Assembly: GCA_910890315.1 (NCBI GenBank) | Contig: CAJVGD010000005.1 | Span: 1,364,001-1,428,000, forward strand | Source: Serendipita indica DSM 11827 | Lineage: Eukaryota; Basidiomycota; Agaricomycetes; Sebacinales; Serendipitaceae | Length of the DNA: 64,000 nt | Reading direction: 5' to 3' | Part shown: piece after piece, positions 10,715-22,671 of the stretch | Numbering within the stretch: the stretch's first letter is position 1 | Layout: the number at the start of each line of letters is the position of its first letter | Position numbers and translations under genes: made by a program | The notes under the pieces: generated by a model | What the model saw: the letters and a program-made list of their open reading frames with translations, nothing else | Told to the model about the DNA's origin: nothing | The model's database searches: none

Positions 10715-13122
10715 ATGGCTACTCCTTTGGACGATGGATACCTGAAGCGACATCAGTTCAACACCCTCAACAGCAGTGAACTTGGCAGAGAAGACCATGG
10801 TGGCATCGACGAATCGCTCCCGTACGAAAACGGTCGAGCGTACTTTCACGTCGAAGATTTAGACTGTGTACAACGAAGGCTTGGTCAACGTCATGCACAA
10901 ATGTCAATCCCTCCGCGCCCTCAATGTCCTTTGGACTCACGGTATTTGACAGGTTGGCCATTGCCGGCACAATAGGAACTGGGTTATTACTCGGATCAGG
11001 ACACGCAATCCAACAAGCTGGTCCCTCAGCACTCTCATTGCATACGCTCACGTCGGCACAGTAGCGTATGCGACGCTCTGCGCCGTCGGCGAGATGACCT
11101 CGTTCGCACCGGTATCAGGGACGTTTCCTCATTTCTGTAGTCGATTCGTTGATCCTGCTCTCGGGTTTGCCGTCGGATGGGTGAGAGCGCTCACATTGCT
11201 CGAGACAGCCTGTTAATCCTCAGTAGAATTATTTCTACACCAACCTCTTGACGGTTCCAAGCGAAATTACTGCGGCTCAGATTGTTCTGACTTTCTGGGA
11301 TGACAGTCCCGGTCGTCATGTACTTTACACTGCAATTCTCGTCGCCGTCACAATCTTTGTCAATCTAGTTGGCAAGTCAGCTCCTTGGACAGCTTATTAA
11401 GACATCTGACCTTTGGCAGCCGTCAGATACTTTGGTGAAACCGAAGTACGTTGAGCGCCTGTATGCAGATCATAATCTGACAGAGCTCGTTCAGTTTGTC
11501 ATGTCAATGATCAAGATTACTCTGATCATTGGCTTGGTAAGAAACTCCTATTGCTCGCCACTGGTTCTCATATTTCCGTAGATTATGCTCGGTTTGATCA
11601 TTGATCTTGGAGGAGGACCAGATCACGACAGTAAGCCATCATGAACCAATGATCTAGCGTTCTGATTATATACAGGGCGCGGTTTCCGTACCTGGCACAA
11701 CCCGGGAGCAATGAACGAGTATCTCAAACCAGGTGGACTGGGGCGTTTTCTAGGTCTCTTTAGTGTCATCATCCAGGCTAGTTTCACATTCCAAGGCGTT
11801 GAGCTAGTCGCTGTTGCCGCAGCAGAGACTGAAAGTCCGCGACGGAACATTGGCATCGCCGTTCGTCGTGTGTTTTGGAAGATTATCACCTTGTACATGC
11901 TTAGCATTCTGGTGATTGGCTGGACGGTGCCGTCGAATCACCCCGACTTGGTACGTCTCACGTAGACTCGTCGACTCTCTCTGACACTCGTATCCAGCTC
12001 AAGGAAACGGGTAATGCGGCTGAAAGCCCTTTCGTGATTGCTATGAAGATAGCGGGCATCAAGGTCAGTAACACAATGCGCACATATCGCACTGCTAAAT
12101 GATCACAGGGTCTACCACATGTCGTCAATGCTGGTATCTTTTTGTCTGCCTTTTCCTCCGGCGCTGCCTTTCTTTATTCTGCCTCCCGAGTACGCCCCCG
12201 ACCATTATTATACATTTGCTGACGCCTCCAATAGGTTCTCTATGGTCCGTCACTTGTCCGGGCTCATACGGTTGCTAACTTTATCTAGGTCTGGCTCTTC
12301 GCGGACAAGCGCCTCGAGTTTTTACATATTGTACACGCACTGGCCTTCCACTAGTCTCCATTGTCGCATGTGTAAGTCTGACCCTCACAAGCTTTGACAA
12401 TACTCAATAGTTTGCAGAGCGGAGCGGCTCTCCTTAGCTTCATGACCTTGCGCTCCGGAAGTGCTACCTTCTTTAACTGGATGGTAAATTTGACGACAAC
12501 GGGAGGGTACGGTGCTTGGTTCTGTGAGTATGTTTGCTTTCCTTTGAATCTACATTGACAACATGACCAGCCATTAATCTTGCATACATTGCATTCTGTG
12601 AGTGGTCTCCGTCACAGGGGATTTCTATTATCTAACCCATCCCAGATCGAGGAATGGAGGCGCAGAATATCGATCGTCAACAGGTGAGCAAGAGATTGCT
12701 TCGTTACTCATGCTAACCTGTTACAGCTCATTTACAAGTCGAGTCTACAACCGTGGCTCTCTTACTGGGGTCTCTTCTGGACGGCGGTCTTTATTCTTTT
12801 CAATGGTGCGCTCACCTTCTGTGACGTCGACTTTATTAACCACCCAAAGGGTTTGATGTCTTTTTCCGTTTCACCACATCCAAATTCATCACATACTGTG
12901 CGTTGTCGGCCATAGGAGGGATGGTTATTGACCTAATGACTAGATATAAACATTCCACTCTTCCTGTCCTTTTACTTTGGCTGGAAGTGGTGGCACCGAA
13001 CCGGAATCTGGCGCTCGGAGGACATAGACTTTATAACCGGAATTCCGACTATTGCAGAAACGGAGGTACCGGAGATGCCACCACGAAATCTGTGGGAGAA
13101 GATTGGTCGTATCATTATTTAA
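10715..13122 (+). CDS. Amino-acid permease (fungal YAT family), 17 exons, one frame break
   Basis: Plasma-membrane amino-acid/proton symporter. Exons joined by eye give family blocks in order: GTIGTGLLLGSGHAIQQAGP, VGEMTSFAPVSGTF, FGETEFVMSMIKIT, GAMNEYLKPGGLGRFLGLF, FQGVELVAVAAAETESPRRN, ASRVLYGLALRGQAPRVFTY and FYFGWKWWHRTGIWR; the stop is at 13120-13122. Sixteen introns of about 40-60 nt fit. Intron 11372-11419 is GC-AG (gcaagt donor). Between 11021 and 11036 one base is missing relative to the family frame (block around PSALL-IAYAHVG), giving a premature stop if taken literally. Either this is an assembly indel or the copy is dead; all other exons are intact, which favours the former. The substrate range is not deducible. 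Confidence 0.8.
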
Positions 13123-13220
13123 TACATTTGCATTCGTTTGTTTGAATGACATAGTTGCGTCTGTATAAACTGTCGCTGACATAAAGGGTCCGCAAAAACT
13201 TGGATTCGACCTCGACGAGT

Positions 13221-16200
13221 ATGCCCGGACGACGATCCCGTTCTCCTTCTCCTGATTACAGTCGAAAGAGAAGTAAGCACTCTTCATACTCGAGACACTC
13301 GCCCTCGCCGACCAGGCGGCCCACAAAGCATTCAAGCCGCTATGACTACGATCGCCCGCGGGACTCGAGGGACAGCATGGACTATGACCGCGACAATCGA
13401 CGACGAGATAGGAGTAGAGAATATGACCGGCATCGAGGCGACAGACACCGTGGAGACAAGCACGATAGGAGTCGGGAGGACAGACCACCGCGTCGTTCAC
13501 GTTCACGATCCCGCGACAGACGCTACGAAACGCCAATAAAGGATCAATCAAAGCCCAATTCGCGTCCACGTAGCCCGCCGCGTGGGGATACTACGCCCAT
13601 GAACGGAACTTCTGCTAACGGAACTCCCTCTAAGCCTGCACCAACTGCTCTTCCTGGTACACCCACCGCTACGACGACAGAGGATGATGCAAAAGCCCAG
13701 AAACAGGCCAGGTTGGCAGCGTGGAAGCGGGAACGTGAGGCCCAAAAGGCGCTGGATGGTGCAAAGGCCAAAGCTATGGCTCTAGCAGGCAAAGCAACAG
13801 GCTCTTCTGGTGAGTGAATCGTTTACGTTACGCGTTGACAAGATTTCACATCACTTGCTCTTTGTTCTAGTGACCAAACCTTCGTTCCTTCCTTCGAAAC
13901 CTACGGGTGCTATCAACCGCAATGCACTCGCGTCTCTTGGACTCAAGGGTCTTCCTTTGAAACAGGATCTCGTCAAGAATGCAGCAAAGACCAAGATGCT
14001 CGCTGGAGGCGCCATGGACGACTTTACCGAGTCGACCCGCAAACTCGAGAAGCTTGGGGACATGCCAGACGTTGACCTGACCATGGAAGAAGGCGGAGAG
14101 AGTGTTGGAGAAAACTTGGAAGCCGCAGACGACGATGACGAGGTCACCGAAAAGCCTGCGGTCCAGATGGATGTTGATGAAGAGGAAGAGGAAGACCCAC
14201 TCGATGCGTTTATGTCTGGTGTCATTCAGGAGGTACATCACGTTGATGGTGCTGATGGAAAGAAACAAAGTCGACTTGGTGCCAGGGTGGATGATGGTGA
14301 AGACAATGAACCAGCCGCTGCACAGACCTCTGTCGTGGACGAGATTGACGCGACAAATCTCAATCCGGAAGAAATTATGGCGTGCGTACGTTCTGGCTAT
14401 CCGGTGCATTGCTGATAGTTTCTTCATAGTTTGGCAGCAAAGAAGATAAAAAAGAAGGATGTCGCCGTAGTGGACCACTCAAAGGTTACATACGAGCCTT
14501 TCCGAAAAGCTTTCTATCACCCCACGCCAGATATCGCAGAGATGACAGAACAAGATGCAGAAAACCTGCGACTCGCGCTAGACGGCATCAAGATTCGTGG
14601 AGTAGACTGCCCTTATCCAGTCATGAAATGGAGTCAATGTGGCCTTCCGGCTAGCTGGTATGTTTACTTTGGCCGTCAAGCGTAGCACTGACCGTTCAAC
14701 AGCCTCGAAGTCATCAAAAAGTTGAACTATACAGCTCCTACGTCAATCCAGGCTCAGGCGATCCCTGCCATCATGTCTGGTCGAGATATCATTGGTGTGG
14801 CCAAAACTGGTTCCGGAAAGACGATTGCGTTTTTGCTCCCACTGTTCCGACAGATCAAGGACCAACGGCCACTGGAGCAAATGGAAGGCCCCATGGCGCT
14901 CGTAATGACCCCGACGAGAGAGCTTGCCGTTCAAATACATCGAGAGTGCAAGCCATTCCTGAAAGCCTTGAACCTCAGGGTGCGCATTTCCATTGACCTG
15001 AAAGAGTGAGGACTCACTTTGATCTAGGCTGTCTGTGCATACGGCGGATCTCCTATCAAGGATCAGATCGCCGAGCTCAAAAAGGGTGCTGAAATCATTG
15101 TCTGCACTCCTGGTCGTATGATTGACCTTCTTACTGCCAACTCTGGTCGAGTGACTAATCTCAAGCGGGTCACATACCTTGTGTTGGACGAGGCGGATCG
15201 AATGTTTGACATGGGCTTCGAACCACAGGTGAGTACTCTTCTGTGACGCAAAATGCGTTTCTGAACAGTTTGCTAGGTCATGAAGATTGTGAATAATATT
15301 AGACCGGATCGACAGACCGTGCTCTTCTCCGCGACGTTTCCAAAGCAAATGGATTCGCTCGCTCGCAAAATTCTCAACAAGCCGTTGGAAATCACGGTCG
15401 GTGGTCGAAGCGTCGTTGCGCCCGAAATTACGCAGCTTGTCGAGGTTCGCACCGAAGACACCAAGTTTAATCGCTTGCTGCAGATTCTTGGCGAACAGAT
15501 GAACGACGACCAGAACGCTAGAATTCTCGTCTTTGTTGACCGGCAAGAGCACGCGGACAACTTGATGAAGGATCTGCTGAAAAAGAATTATATGACTGGT
15601 ACTCTCCACGGTGGAAAAGACCAAGTCGATCGAGACCAGACGATCGCCGACTTTAAAAACGGTGTTATCACCATCGTGATCGCAACGTCGGTTGCAGCCC
15701 GCGGACTAGACGTCAAGCAACTCAAGGTCGTAATCAACTACGATGCGCCGAATCACATGGAGGACTATGTTCACCGTGCAGGACGTACCGGACGAGCGGG
15801 GAACAAGGACATGCATCACTTTCATCACGCCGGACCAGGAGCGCTATTCCGTCGACATATTCCGTGCTCTCAAAGCAAGTAACGCCGAAGTACCTCCAGA
15901 GCTCGAGGCTTTGGCGAATGGATTCCTGGAGAAAGTGAAGAGCGGAAATGCCAAGCAGGCAAGTTCGGGCTTTGGTGGCAAGGGTCTGGACAAACTTGAT
16001 CGAGACCGTGAAGAGAAGGACAAGGTTCAACGCACTGTATATGGTGAACGCGAAGACGGCAAAGTCGAGGACAAGGCAGCAGATGTTGGCGGTGCGGACA
16101 AGGAAGGAAAAGAAGACCCGATGACTTTCGGTGATTTCAAAGTCGAGATTCGTCGTGGACCTGCGCCAGACACGCTCAAGACGAACACACTCTTGTTGTC

Positions 16201-16853
16201 TGCGAGCGCGCGTGCGGCAAAGGCACAACAAGACGAGAAGAATATGCAAAACCAAATCAAGGCGATGCAAGCAGAGGCGGAACGGCAGGATAAGAACAGC
16301 CCCGAATACCGCAAAGCCATGAACGTCATCACCAAGTTGAACGCGCAGTTATTGGCTGCCAAGCTGGGTGGTTCGGGTGGAATCTCACTGGACAATGCAG
16401 CGGCAGCGGCGAGGAAGAAGGATCCAGACGCGACAGATTTCCATGCAATCATTCCGATCAACGATTACCCTCAAAAGGCGCGATGGAAGGTAACGAACAA
16501 GGAGACGATGAGCGGGGTAGGTTTTGTTAAACTCGCCGTATATTATTTACTAATGCTCTGGGGCTTAGTTGATCGAGGCTACGGGTGCGTCTGTAACGAA
16601 CAAGGGCGTGTTCTACGAGCACGGAAAGGAGCCACCGCCAGAAGGGCCACCGAAACTTCACTTGCTCATCGAGTCCAATGACGAGTTTAGGGTACGTTCT
16701 GAAAACTCTTACTAGTAATTCTATTCACGATGTGCCCAGGTCGAACAAGCTGTCAGGGAGATTAAGCGACTTCTCATCGAGGCGTCTGCGCAAGCTATGC
16801 AGGCGGAAGTTCGTGGACCGAACCAGACTGCTGGTCGATATAGCGTACTTTGA
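13221..16853 (+). CDS. PRP5: PRP5-like DEAD-box RNA helicase (U2 snRNP, pre-spliceosome), one frame break
   Basis: ATP-dependent helicase that remodels U2 snRNP at branch-site recognition. ATG at 13221. The N terminus is RS/RD-rich, then comes the Prp5 hallmark DPLDAFM (near 14200). Helicase motifs follow: Q-motif [20 protein letters not shown] (motif I), PTRELA, TPGR, DEAD in [20 protein letters not shown] in [11 protein letters not shown], and HRAGRTGR (motif VI). The C-terminal Prp5/DDX46 domain runs from about [15 protein letters not shown] to the stop at 16851-16853. Seven introns fit. Right after motif VI, near 15805-15810, one base is missing: the next conserved block, [21 protein letters not shown], is in the next frame. 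PRP5 is essential in yeast, so an assembly error is the likely cause. Large antisense open frames here are shadows. Confidence 0.88.
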
Positions 16854-17114
16854 TCACCAGGGAATACGGTCCTGAACAGCGGAGTGTCACGCAAGCGAAG
16901 GTTGTATTCTCTTTCGCGTCACCTATTCCTTGGTGATGATAATTATTCAGGTGCTAATGGGATGCATATGCGTACTCGTGGGTGAGAAGAGGACGATGCA
17001 TAGCTAGTCTAAGATGCCCTAGCAAATATGTACCTGTTCATAGTTTATTTACAGGTTATCGTCCAAAGTTTAAGCGTCCAATAAATGTCCGAGGCTCAAA
17101 GCCCGAAGATGTAT

Positions 17115-17751
17115 TTACGATGTGGAATTGTAGAACACCTGGACGGTGCTGACGAAGATATTGTTGCCAATTGTCGGCTGTAGTTTCTGTTAGCTCTGTA
17201 ATGCAATGAAAGGAATGAGAGACTGACTTGGCAGGTATTCCACTCTTCAATTACGTGAAGATAAAGTGGGAGATTGGACGCCGTTGCGCCGGTCCCAAAG
17301 CCCCCAGGTGCCATTGAAAAGTCTGGCATGGTGAGGGAACTCGGAACAGGTGGGTTTGGATTTGGGAGGCCTATAAATACTTTGATTAGCAAGGCTAGGT
17401 GCCATTGGTGAGTCGCTGACCTTGGTACGGATAGCTGCCCGTGGCAAATCTACCAAAGTAGTGGCCTGTATTCCCTGTTGTTCCACCTGAATCAAGCGCT
17501 TTGGTGGTGAGCTGGACGGTGATATTGTGAGAAGACGTCTATATTTAGATGATGGTATATCAGCTCGAAGGAAGCGGGCCGAACGAACTACGTACGCAAT
17601 AGTCTTGATGGATCTTGTATGAGAATGGGAAACTTTGTAGAGGCATGATTTTTGCTCCTTGAGAAGGTGCGGTTATAGTTCCAGCGGTCTGTGCATGCAC
17701 CGACGTCAGGGAGAGTAAGGAAACGAGAGCGAGGTAAAGTAGGGCGAGCAT
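17115..17751 (-). CDS. Small secreted protein with signal peptide
   Basis: Four exons joined by three short introns give about 145 residues. It starts with a clear signal peptide, MLALLYLALVSLLSLTSVHA, followed by a mature part of beta-rich character: GTITAPSQGAKIMPLQSFPF, DYCTSSHNITVQLTT and NNIFVSTVQVFYNSTS at the end. Two cysteines (DYC, EEWNTCQ) may form a disulfide. The overall pattern (signal, GTI..P..G, F.Y, DYC) is like a family of small secreted proteins common in Agaricomycetes, with no defined biochemical role. It lies divergent from the CoA-transferase gene. Function is unknown; an effector-type role would be speculation. Confidence 0.65.
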
Positions 17752-18093
17752 TGCGGTTCTTTGGGCAATGGCTTCTTGGAAGCTCTCCTTACGGTCTTAT
17801 ATTTTGTCGCGTTACATAACGTACATCATAGCTGCGGCCATCCGGGCATCTCTTCGTGGTTCCGCATGGAGGGCAGTGCGATGAGGACAGAAGAGAAGTG
17901 AGGCGCTGTATCTTTGGGGCTCTTTTGTACCCCTGACTTTGATTCAGAGGACAGTCTGGGGTCGTCCAAGTTTAGGACCTCGCGTCTATAGACTCTATCC
18001 GGCGGTGGAGGATTTGGTTGCCTTTATCGAGCTTTTGAAATAGCAAGTGCCCATCAAAGCTTGGGACTATCATGGTGACTCATCCATCCAAGT
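17752..18093. promoter_or_regulatory. Divergent intergenic region
   Basis: 342 bp between the ATGs of the secreted protein (minus) and the CoA-transferase gene (plus). No coding signal seen. A TATA-like tatattttg occurs on the plus strand near 17799-17807. Confidence 0.4.
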
Positions 18094-19827
18094 ATGAACA
18101 CAACAACTGCATTGTTCGCCGTGCGTACGAGCATTAAACAGCTCTGGAACCACGTTGGACTGCCAGAATCTATATTTCCGGAGTTGTTGTTGACTGGCGA
18201 CCCGGATATGGCTGCAAAGTCGTCGTTTAAAGTTGGACACCTTGCGCAGACAACGACAGCACTCGCGGGTCTTTCAGCGAGTGCTCTTTATGGGTTAAGG
18301 ACGTCGGAAAATGGAGATGGACATCGGCCGGTGGTCGAGGTTGATGCCAGAAAGGCGTTGCTCAATTTTGGTCCGTCCAAAGTGTATGAAGAAACATAGA
18401 CTCAATGACTTGACAGCTTCTGAGCAGTATACGCTCATGGACGATCAGCCTCCGACCGAAGTATGGGATGATTTGGCAGGCTTATATCCAACGAGAGACG
18501 GGCATGTGAGAATTCACACAAACTTTCCCCAGTATGTTTATACATAATATCTCCTTTTATCTCATGTGTGCTTCCAGCCATCGCAAGGGTATATTACACC
18601 TGTTGGACATAGCGAATCCTACTCGAGCAGTGGTCGCAAACGCGTTACTGGAGAAAGATGCATTAACATTCGAAGAGGAAGCCACAAAAGCTGGCATGTG
18701 TGTTGCTGCAGTACGCACATTCGACGAATGGGATCGGCATCCCCAGGCACAAACCCTGCGTGCTCGCCTTCCCATCGAACTCGTCAAGATTGGGGATGCA
18801 CCGGTTCGTCGTTTTTCGGGGCACAATAGTAATAGGGTTATGCCTTTGGATGGCGTGCGTGTGCTTGAATTGACACGTGTGCTTGCCGGACCTATCGCTG
18901 GGAGGTCATTGGCCAGATTTGGTGCCGACGTGCTATGGATCACTTCACCCAATCTTCCCTCTATCCCAGTCGTAGATATCGATACATCTCGTGGGAAACG
19001 AGCGGCGCAGCTTGATCTCAATAGCGACCACGGAGTCGAATCTCTGCAGCATTTGGTAGATGGATGCGACGTGTTCCTGCAGTCTTACCGACCTGGTAGT
19101 CTTGCGCGACGTGGATTTGATCCTGCGAGTCTTGCGAAACGCAGACCAGGGATCGTCGTGGCAAATTTGAGGGGTTATGGGTGTGATGGTCCATGGGCCG
19201 AGAAGCGGGCGGTGTGTAACCCTCTCCCTAGTCCAAACTCTTTAGACTGATGCCTAATTCAGTTTGACTCGCTCGTTCAAGCTGCTACAGGATTCAATGC
19301 CGCCGAAGGGGCGGCTTGGGAGTGCCATAGCCAACGCTCGAGCCATGACCAAAGACCTATACGAACGCTTCCTGTGCAGTGTCTCGACCATGCAGCTGGT
19401 CATCTTTTAGCATTTGGAATTACTGCCGCGCTCTGTAGGACCATGCAGGTCTGTATATTTTATGTGAACGAGCCACCTGTTGACCGTCTTGCAGGAAGGA
19501 GGTTCTTGGGAAGTTCGCGTCTCCCTTGCGGGAGTTGGCGAGTTTCTCAGAAACCTGGGGCAGTTAGACGATGAGTTGGCGTTCAAAGGGCGAGATATAC
19601 CGAAGAAAATGTCCCCTCCTGATCCGGAGATTATGGATATGCTCACGCCATATTACATTCGCGAAAGACACTCTGAAACGGACTCTCCTTCATCCCCTAA
19701 ACCTATTCGGGAGCGAACTTTGATGGCATTGGAGCCCGCTGCTTCTCTTGCGCTTTCGTCCTCGCACAAATCGACTGCGAGACAAGTTCCTGGTTCGTTG
19801 GATTGTGATCTCCCTACTTGGTTGTAG
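18094..19827 (+). CDS. CoA-transferase family III (CaiB/BaiF, AMACR-like) protein
   Basis: Family III enzymes move CoA between carboxylic acids or racemise acyl-CoAs. Five exons join to about 500 residues. Family blocks: VEVDARKALLNFG, EVWDDLAGLYPTRDGHVRIH, FPHHRKGILHLL, GVRVLELTRVLAGPIAGRSL (CoA-binding start of the second half), FLQSYRPGSLARRGFDP, GIVVANLRGYGCDGPWAEKR, FDSLVQAATGFNAAEG and LDHAAGHLLAFG. The arrangement looks like the fungal double-domain form, in which an N-terminal half-copy precedes the canonical one. The loop between AAEG and LPVQCLDH (SQRSSHDQRP) is longer than I expect. An intron near 18379 uses donor gtgtat. The physiological substrate is unknown. Confidence 0.75.
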
Positions 19828-20010
19828 TCCTTTATCGTCTAAATTTAATGTCTCTTCGGAACCAACTCTGAGCTGATGACGCATTTTGAACCTGACCGCC
19901 ACAGGACGACGATATCTGATCACCCAGCCAAGTATTGCACTCGGGATTGCCAACGTAGCCGGAAGTACTGACTAGATAAGAGACAGAATTACCTCAAAGA
20001 CTGATTAGAA

Positions 20011-20726
20011 ATGGCCCTCAGACCGTCGCTTGCACCACTGATGATCGCTGGTAGTCCCGAGAGCGCGCATACTCTCGAGTTCTTCTGGGACTATGTGTGC
20101 CCATACAGTGCTAAATCGGCGCGGGCTGTCGACAGCATCGTCAAGCCACTCCTTCAGGACAAGTATCCTGGGCAAGTCAAGATTATTGTCCGACCACATC
20201 CGCAGCCATGTACTTGCACCATCCTTTGTCTTTGATCCACGACTGATATGGATAGGGCACTCTTCATCGACGCTCGTCCACGAAGCCGGGCTGGCGGTGG
20301 CAAAAGTGGCCCCAGATGCGTACTGGTCATTTAGCCTCGCCTTGTTCAATGCCCAAGAGGAATACTACGACGTGCCGACCTCTACCCAGACACCCAATGA
20401 GATTCGTACCAAGCTCGTTCAGCTAGCAAAGACTAGTGCAGGCTTAACGGACGAGCAGGTCGAGAAACTCAGAGAGATGCTGACTTTGAAGACGGATGGG
20501 GGCGCGAAGAATGGGGGTGTGGGGGTGACGGATGATTTGAAGCTTTGCAGTGAGTCTCTATTCCTCTTCCATTGGTGCCCTTTGACGCCATCCAGTCAAA
20601 TACTCGCGACAAAACTCAATCCATGTCAGCCCGACGGTGGTCTGGAATGGTCTCATAGCCAATGACGTCTCGAGCTCTTGGGGAGAGAAAGACTGGTCTG
20701 AATTCTTTTCGAAGAATGTGAAGTGA
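20011..20726 (+). CDS. Thioredoxin-fold (DsbA-like) protein, tandem copy 1
   Basis: Three exons give about 205 residues. The N-terminal beta-alpha-beta, HTLEFFWDYVCPYSAKSAR, is the thioredoxin-fold active-site region with CPYS instead of CxxC, so at most a monothiol reaction is expected. It is followed by the helical insert, LVHEAGLAVAKVAPDAYWSF, and the C-terminal strand, SIHVSPTVVWNGLIANDVSS, with the cis-Pro (SPTV). The layout matches fungal DsbA / 2-hydroxychromene-2-carboxylate-isomerase-like proteins. The next gene on the same strand is a paralogue with the same exon pattern. Substrate unknown. Confidence 0.7.
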
Positions 20727-20892
20727 AATTACAAAGATCCGACCGGTGGCCTGCTGGTCTTCCGTCGGAGGAGTGTCAGCCACCCCACTTATAAGCTTCG
20801 TCGAAATATGACAACATCTTGATCAACTCTACGACCCTGCAAACTTGTCAGAGATTTAGAAGAAAATCCAAGACGAACGTTGAACGACTGAG

Positions 20893-21607
20893 ATGGCTCT
20901 CCAACCTTCGCTGACACCGTTTCGCATCGCTGGCTCGGCGGGTGCACCACGCACGCTCGAGTTCTTCTACTGTTTCGTGTGCACACACTCCGTAAGATCT
21001 GCCAAGACACTCAACAATGTGATCCTGCCGTTGCTCGCAGAGAAATGGCCCGATCAGGTCAAGGTCATCTTCCGGCCACAGGTTCAACCATGGTCAGTAC
21101 TTTTCGTGGACATATCTCTAATGAAATGATTTGATCGATCGAATAGGTGGCCCTCGTCGAGTATCGCGCATGAAGTCTCGCTTGCCGTCGCCCGTGTCGC
21201 ACCTTCCAAATGGTGGAACTTTGCTACTACGCTCTTTGAGCATCGCCCAGAGTTTACAGACGTGCCCACTGCGAACCTTTCGCCCGTCCAGTTGCGCGAA
21301 GCCATCGCAGAGTTTGGCCTCAAGCAAGGAGTCCTCACGCAAGACGAGGTCGACAAGGTCAAGGAGATTCTCACACTCAAGGAAGGAGGAGGGCACGGTG
21401 TGACAGATGAGTTGAAGTACTGCCGTGAGTCGCACTGTTTTATTCGACAAGGAGATACTAATCGAGATTGCAGTCAAGTACTCCCGTCAAAATAGTGTTC
21501 ACTTCTCACCCACCGTCCTCTTTGACGGTCTCATTGCACCGGAACCACAGAGCGCATGGGGCAAAGACGAGTGGCTTGCATTCCTGGAGAAGAAGATGCA
21601 GTCCTGA
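20893..21607 (+). CDS. Thioredoxin-fold (DsbA-like) protein, tandem copy 2
   Basis: Paralogue of the preceding gene, 166 bp downstream, same strand, same three-exon layout and near-identical length. The starts match (MALQPSLTPFRIAGS versus MALRPSLAPLMIAGS), as do the ends (VKYSRQNSVHFSPTVLFDGL). The active-site position reads CTHS, again lacking the second cysteine, and the flanking aromatic WDY is changed to YCF. The central helical domain has diverged more than the two ends. This is a local tandem duplication; subfunctionalisation is possible but not shown. Confidence 0.7.
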
Positions 21608-21781
21608 TCAACAAATTGGGCACATTTTTTTCGACTTGTCAATTCGATTTCGTCGCTGAAATAAGTACATCGCCAATTGCTAAACTAAGCGTCCAACATT
21701 AAAAAACTCGGATGCGGATAAGTAATGAGTCTGGTCCGAGCGATGCAAGAGTCCGTGGGTATGATGGGGAGAAGGGGATAT

Positions 21782-22671
21782 TTAAATCCACTTGCCAGCC
21801 TGTGCACGCTCGACGATTCTCGAGCCGACAACACGCTTTTTCAACGACAAGTCCTCCTCACCACCAAATAGGCGCTTGTTGAGCCCGCCAAAGAGTTGCG
21901 CCAGACGTCCACCGCGTCCGCCACGTCCACCAGTAGCATTTCCCCCCGTGGCCGCTGCATTTCCACCACCAGTAGCAGTTCCAGAGGAGGCACTAGCTGC
22001 GACAGCACCACCTTGGGGGCTCGTGACAACGCCACAGCTACCAAACGGACCCGCGGGCGTGTTGTTTCGGCACCTCACCAGGCAAGCATCGCCATTCGGG
22101 CCACCAGTGCAAGTCGTTCCAGCAGGGGCTTGTGCGACTAGAGGGAAGTCTCTAGCGGTGGCGGCACTGAAGCCGAGGATTCCTGGGACGTTGGTGGTGA
22201 CGGTCATTGGCTGGAAGTTTGTTCCCGAGGCGTCGGTCGAAATTTCACAGGTGTACGGTCCTCCACCATCTTGGTTGATTCTAAAAGACATTAGGCGAGG
22301 TTGTGGGTGAAAAGATAGAATAATACATACTGGTGAAGTGTCATTTGGACAGAACCGTCTGCACCCATGGATGGCAAGCCTGCGCTCGATGCAGATGCGA
22401 CCTCTGCCGCGACGTCATTGTTACCACCAGCAATGGTGCGTCCACAAGGTCCCGTACGTCCGCTTGCAATTTCGCGGTCGCGGATAGTGCTCGTGTCTTG
22501 CTGGAATGGTGTCCTACCGGAACCATCGCGTGGTGTTGATGCGAGAATACCGATACCAGCAGAAGTCACTCCGTTGGCACCCTTGATTTCAGTAATTGTA
22601 CCGTGCCCATGAGCCGTCGAGGCAAAGGCGAAGAGAGCGAGGACAAGATAAGATGTAGATGAAGCGAACAT
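21782..22671 (-). CDS. Egh16-like secreted protein (Gas1/gEgh16 family), copy A
   Basis: Secreted protein of a family first seen in appressorium-forming plant pathogens; the biochemical role is unsettled. ATG at 22669-22671. A signal peptide ends in STAHG, so the mature protein would start with His (HGTITEIKGANG). Family blocks: STPRDGSGRTPFQQD, GPCGRTIAGG, GLPSMGADGSVQMTLHQINQ, GPYTCEISTDASGTNF, TCTGGPNGDACLVRCRN and GPFGSCGVV. A 50-nt intron lies after MTLHQ. A Gly/Ala-rich linker and a basic tail, ending RAQAGKWI, follow. Copy B at 29310 shares the whole layout. The N-terminal His raises the possibility of copper binding as in lytic polysaccharide monooxygenases; that is inference. Confidence 0.75.

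Noticed and set aside
14743-15624. 293-codon open frame on the minus strand
   Set aside because: Exactly antisense to the conserved helicase exons of PRP5; content has no family resemblance.
21792-22310. 172-codon plus-strand open frame
   Set aside because: Antisense shadow of the GC-rich exon of Egh16-like copy A.
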